From Frankia sp. (GTDB taxonomy: Bacteria > Actinomycetota > Actinomycetes > Frankiales > Frankiaceae), in NCBI GenBank assembly GCA_019689615.1, contig JADGHD010000284.1, positions 1-6,634 of the forward strand: a DNA stretch of 6,634 nucleotides. The letters are read 5' to 3'. Positions 5,414 to 6,634 of this stretch are shown one piece after another (the stretch's first letter is position 1; the number at the start of each line of letters is the position of its first letter). The notes below the pieces were generated by a model. It was not told the DNA's origin. It saw only the letters and a program-made list of their open reading frames with translations, and ran no database searches. The position numbers and the translations under genes were made by a program.

Positions 5414-6556
5414 GTGCAGCGCACCCTTTTCGACGAGGAACACCTGCTCCTGCGCGACGCCTACCGTGCCTTCCTCGCCGAGCACGTCCTGCCACACCAC
5501 GCGGACTGGGAGAAGGCCGGCATCGTCGACCGGGAGGTCTGGACGGAGGCCGGCAAGCAGGGCTTCCTCGGCTTCGACGTCCCCGAGGAGTACGGCGGCG
5601 GTGGCCAGAAGGACTTCCGCTACAACGCCGTCGTCACCGAGGAGTCGGGCAGGGCCCGGGCGACCGGGCTCGGGTTCGCCCTGCACAACGACATCGTCGC
5701 GCCCTACCTGCTGGACCTGGCCACGCCCGAGCAGAAGCAGCGCTGGCTGCCGGGCTTCTGCTCCGGCGAGATCGTCACCGCGATCGCGATGACCGAGCCG
5801 GGGGCGGGCAGCGACCTGCGCGGCATGCGGACCTGGGCCCGCCGCGACGGCAGCGACTGGGTGCTCTCCGGCTCGAAGACGTTCATCACCAACGGCATCC
5901 ACGCCGACCTGGTGATCGTCGCCGCCCGCACCTCCGAGGAGAAGGGCGCCCGCGGGCTTTCGCTGTTCGGCGTCGAGCGCGGGATGCCCGGCTTCACCCG
6001 GGGCCGCAACCTCGACAAGATCGGCATGAAGGCGCAGGACACCGCCGAGCTGTTCTTCGACGAGGTCCGGGTCCCGGCGGACAACCTGATCGGCGAGGAG
6101 GGCGCCGGGTTCATCCACCTCGTCAGCAATCTGCCGCGGGAGCGGCTGTCGGTGGCGATCCTCGCCGCCGCGGCGATGGAGGCGGTGCTCGCCGAGACGG
6201 TCGAGTACTGCAAGTCGCGCAAGGCGTTCGGCCAGCCGATCGGCAGCTTCCAGAACAGCCGGTTCCTGCTCGCCGAGCTGGCCACCGAGACCCAGGTGGT
6301 ACGGACGTTCGTCGACCGGGCGATCGAGGAGCTCAACGCCGGCCGGCTGACCGCCGAGGACGCGGCGATGGCCAAGTGGTACGCGACCGAGGCCCAGGTC
6401 AAGCTGATCGACCGCTGCCTGCAGCTGCACGGCGGCTACGGCTACATGACCGAGTACTCGGTGGCCAGGGCCTGGCTGGACGCCCGGGTGCAGACCATCT
6501 ACGCCGGCACCACCGAGATCATGAAGGAGATCATCGGCCGCAGCATGGGGCTGTAG
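5414..6556 (+). CDS. Acyl-CoA dehydrogenase, long-chain (LCAD-like) type
   Basis: This FAD enzyme of 380 residues, full length for the family, would oxidise an acyl-CoA to the trans-2-enoyl-CoA, the first step of beta-oxidation, and pass electrons to electron-transfer flavoprotein in the cytoplasm. Seen in order: the N-terminal helical domain (about 6-120), MTEPGAGSDL in the FAD/substrate-binding beta domain (126-135), SKTFITNG (154-161), KAQDTAELFFDEVRVP (206-221), RKAFGQPIG (269-277), LHGGYGYMTEY (338-348) and IYAGTTEIMKEIIGR (362-376). The residue aligned with the catalytic Glu of medium-chain enzymes (YEGT) is Ala364. Instead, Glu243 in NLPRERL matches the catalytic Glu of mammalian long-chain and isovaleryl enzymes, and the whole sequence resembles long-chain ACADL closely. 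True substrate length or branching is not certain. It is transcribed alone as far as the window shows, behind a TetR gene and operator. Confidence 0.95.
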   Translation: MQRTLFDEEHLLLRDAYRAFLAEHVLPHHADWEKAGIVDREVWTEAGKQGFLGFDVPEEYGGGGQKDFRYNAVVTEESGRARATGLGFALHNDIVAPYLLDLATPEQKQRWLPGFCSGEIVTAIAMTEPGAGSDLRGMRTWARRDGSDWVLSGSKTFITNGIHADLVIVAARTSEEKGARGLSLFGVERGMPGFTRGRNLDKIGMKAQDTAELFFDEVRVPADNLIGEEGAGFIHLVSNLPRERLSVAILAAAAMEAVLAETVEYCKSRKAFGQPIGSFQNSRFLLAELATETQVVRTFVDRAIEELNAGRLTAEDAAMAKWYATEAQVKLIDRCLQLHGGYGYMTEYSVARAWLDARVQTIYAGTTEIMKEIIGRSMGL

Positions 6557-6585
6557 CCCCCTCGAGGCCGCGATATCGCCGCGCG

Positions 6586-6625
6586 GGCGGGTAGCCATCG
6601 GGGTCGTCGCAGGTGGCTACCCGTC
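6586..6625 (+). terminator. Strong stem-loop after the dehydrogenase, probable terminator
   Basis: The core is CGGGTAGCCA (6588-6597) pairing perfectly with TGGCTACCCG (6614-6623). Allowing G-U pairs, it extends to a 14-pair stem (6586-6599 with 6612-6625) around a 12 nt loop. It begins 29 nt after the stop codon. There is no T tract, which is common in actinobacterial terminators. It may also serve a convergent gene beyond the right edge. Confidence 0.6.
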
Positions 6626-6634
6626 GTCGGCCGC

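Noticed and set aside
3939..5495. A 518-codon open frame on the minus strand
   Set aside because: It runs antisense through the TetR gene and other features; its Arg/Gly/Pro-rich product shows no motif.
5357..6598. A 413-codon open frame on the minus strand
   Set aside because: It is antisense to the acyl-CoA dehydrogenase, which has every family motif; the antisense frame is a by-product of high GC.

Overview
The window is very GC-rich DNA (roughly 70-75% G+C by eye), with strongly G/C-ending codons, frequent GTG starts and actinobacterial protein families (a HisKA_3 kinase beside an ABC transporter, a TetR regulator, an acyl-CoA dehydrogenase). This suggests a high-GC actinomycete. A Frankia-like organism is my guess from the style of the sequence, not a demonstrated assignment. 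I see no tRNA, rRNA, CRISPR array, insertion sequence or phage gene.

Left third, minus strand (1-2727): a leftward operon of three tightly packed genes. It runs from a MacB/LolD-type ABC ATPase, through a membrane-bound HisKA_3 sensor histidine kinase, to the first 49 codons of a membrane protein that looks like an FtsX-type permease and runs off the left edge. The ATPase and kinase overlap by 4 bp (ATGA), and the permease starts 3 bp after the kinase stop. The kinase therefore sits between the two halves of the transporter, which suggests signalling coupled to transport. No response regulator is in view.

Middle (2728-4165): a divergent intergenic region of about 310 bp carries a 9+9 bp palindrome and, next to the small gene, two stacked hairpins. 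It is followed by a 77-residue rightward gene with an excellent Shine-Dalgarno. Its product carries two identical copies of LPYGDPAALPA; the copies differ at five bases, all synonymous, so the peptide motif appears to be conserved. I do not recognise this family, and it is the most novel item in the window. About 200 bp of structured, AT-richer DNA with competing inverted repeats follows, and then a single-pass membrane protein with a small exported domain containing two cysteines.

Right half (4166-6634): a TetR-family regulator, then a long-chain-type acyl-CoA dehydrogenase. The dehydrogenase promoter region carries a 16 bp near-palindrome, TAACAAACGTTCGTTA, between a plausible -35 and -10. 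This looks like a TetR operator, and the adjacent regulator is the obvious candidate to bind it. A 14-pair stem-loop follows the dehydrogenase and is probably its terminator.
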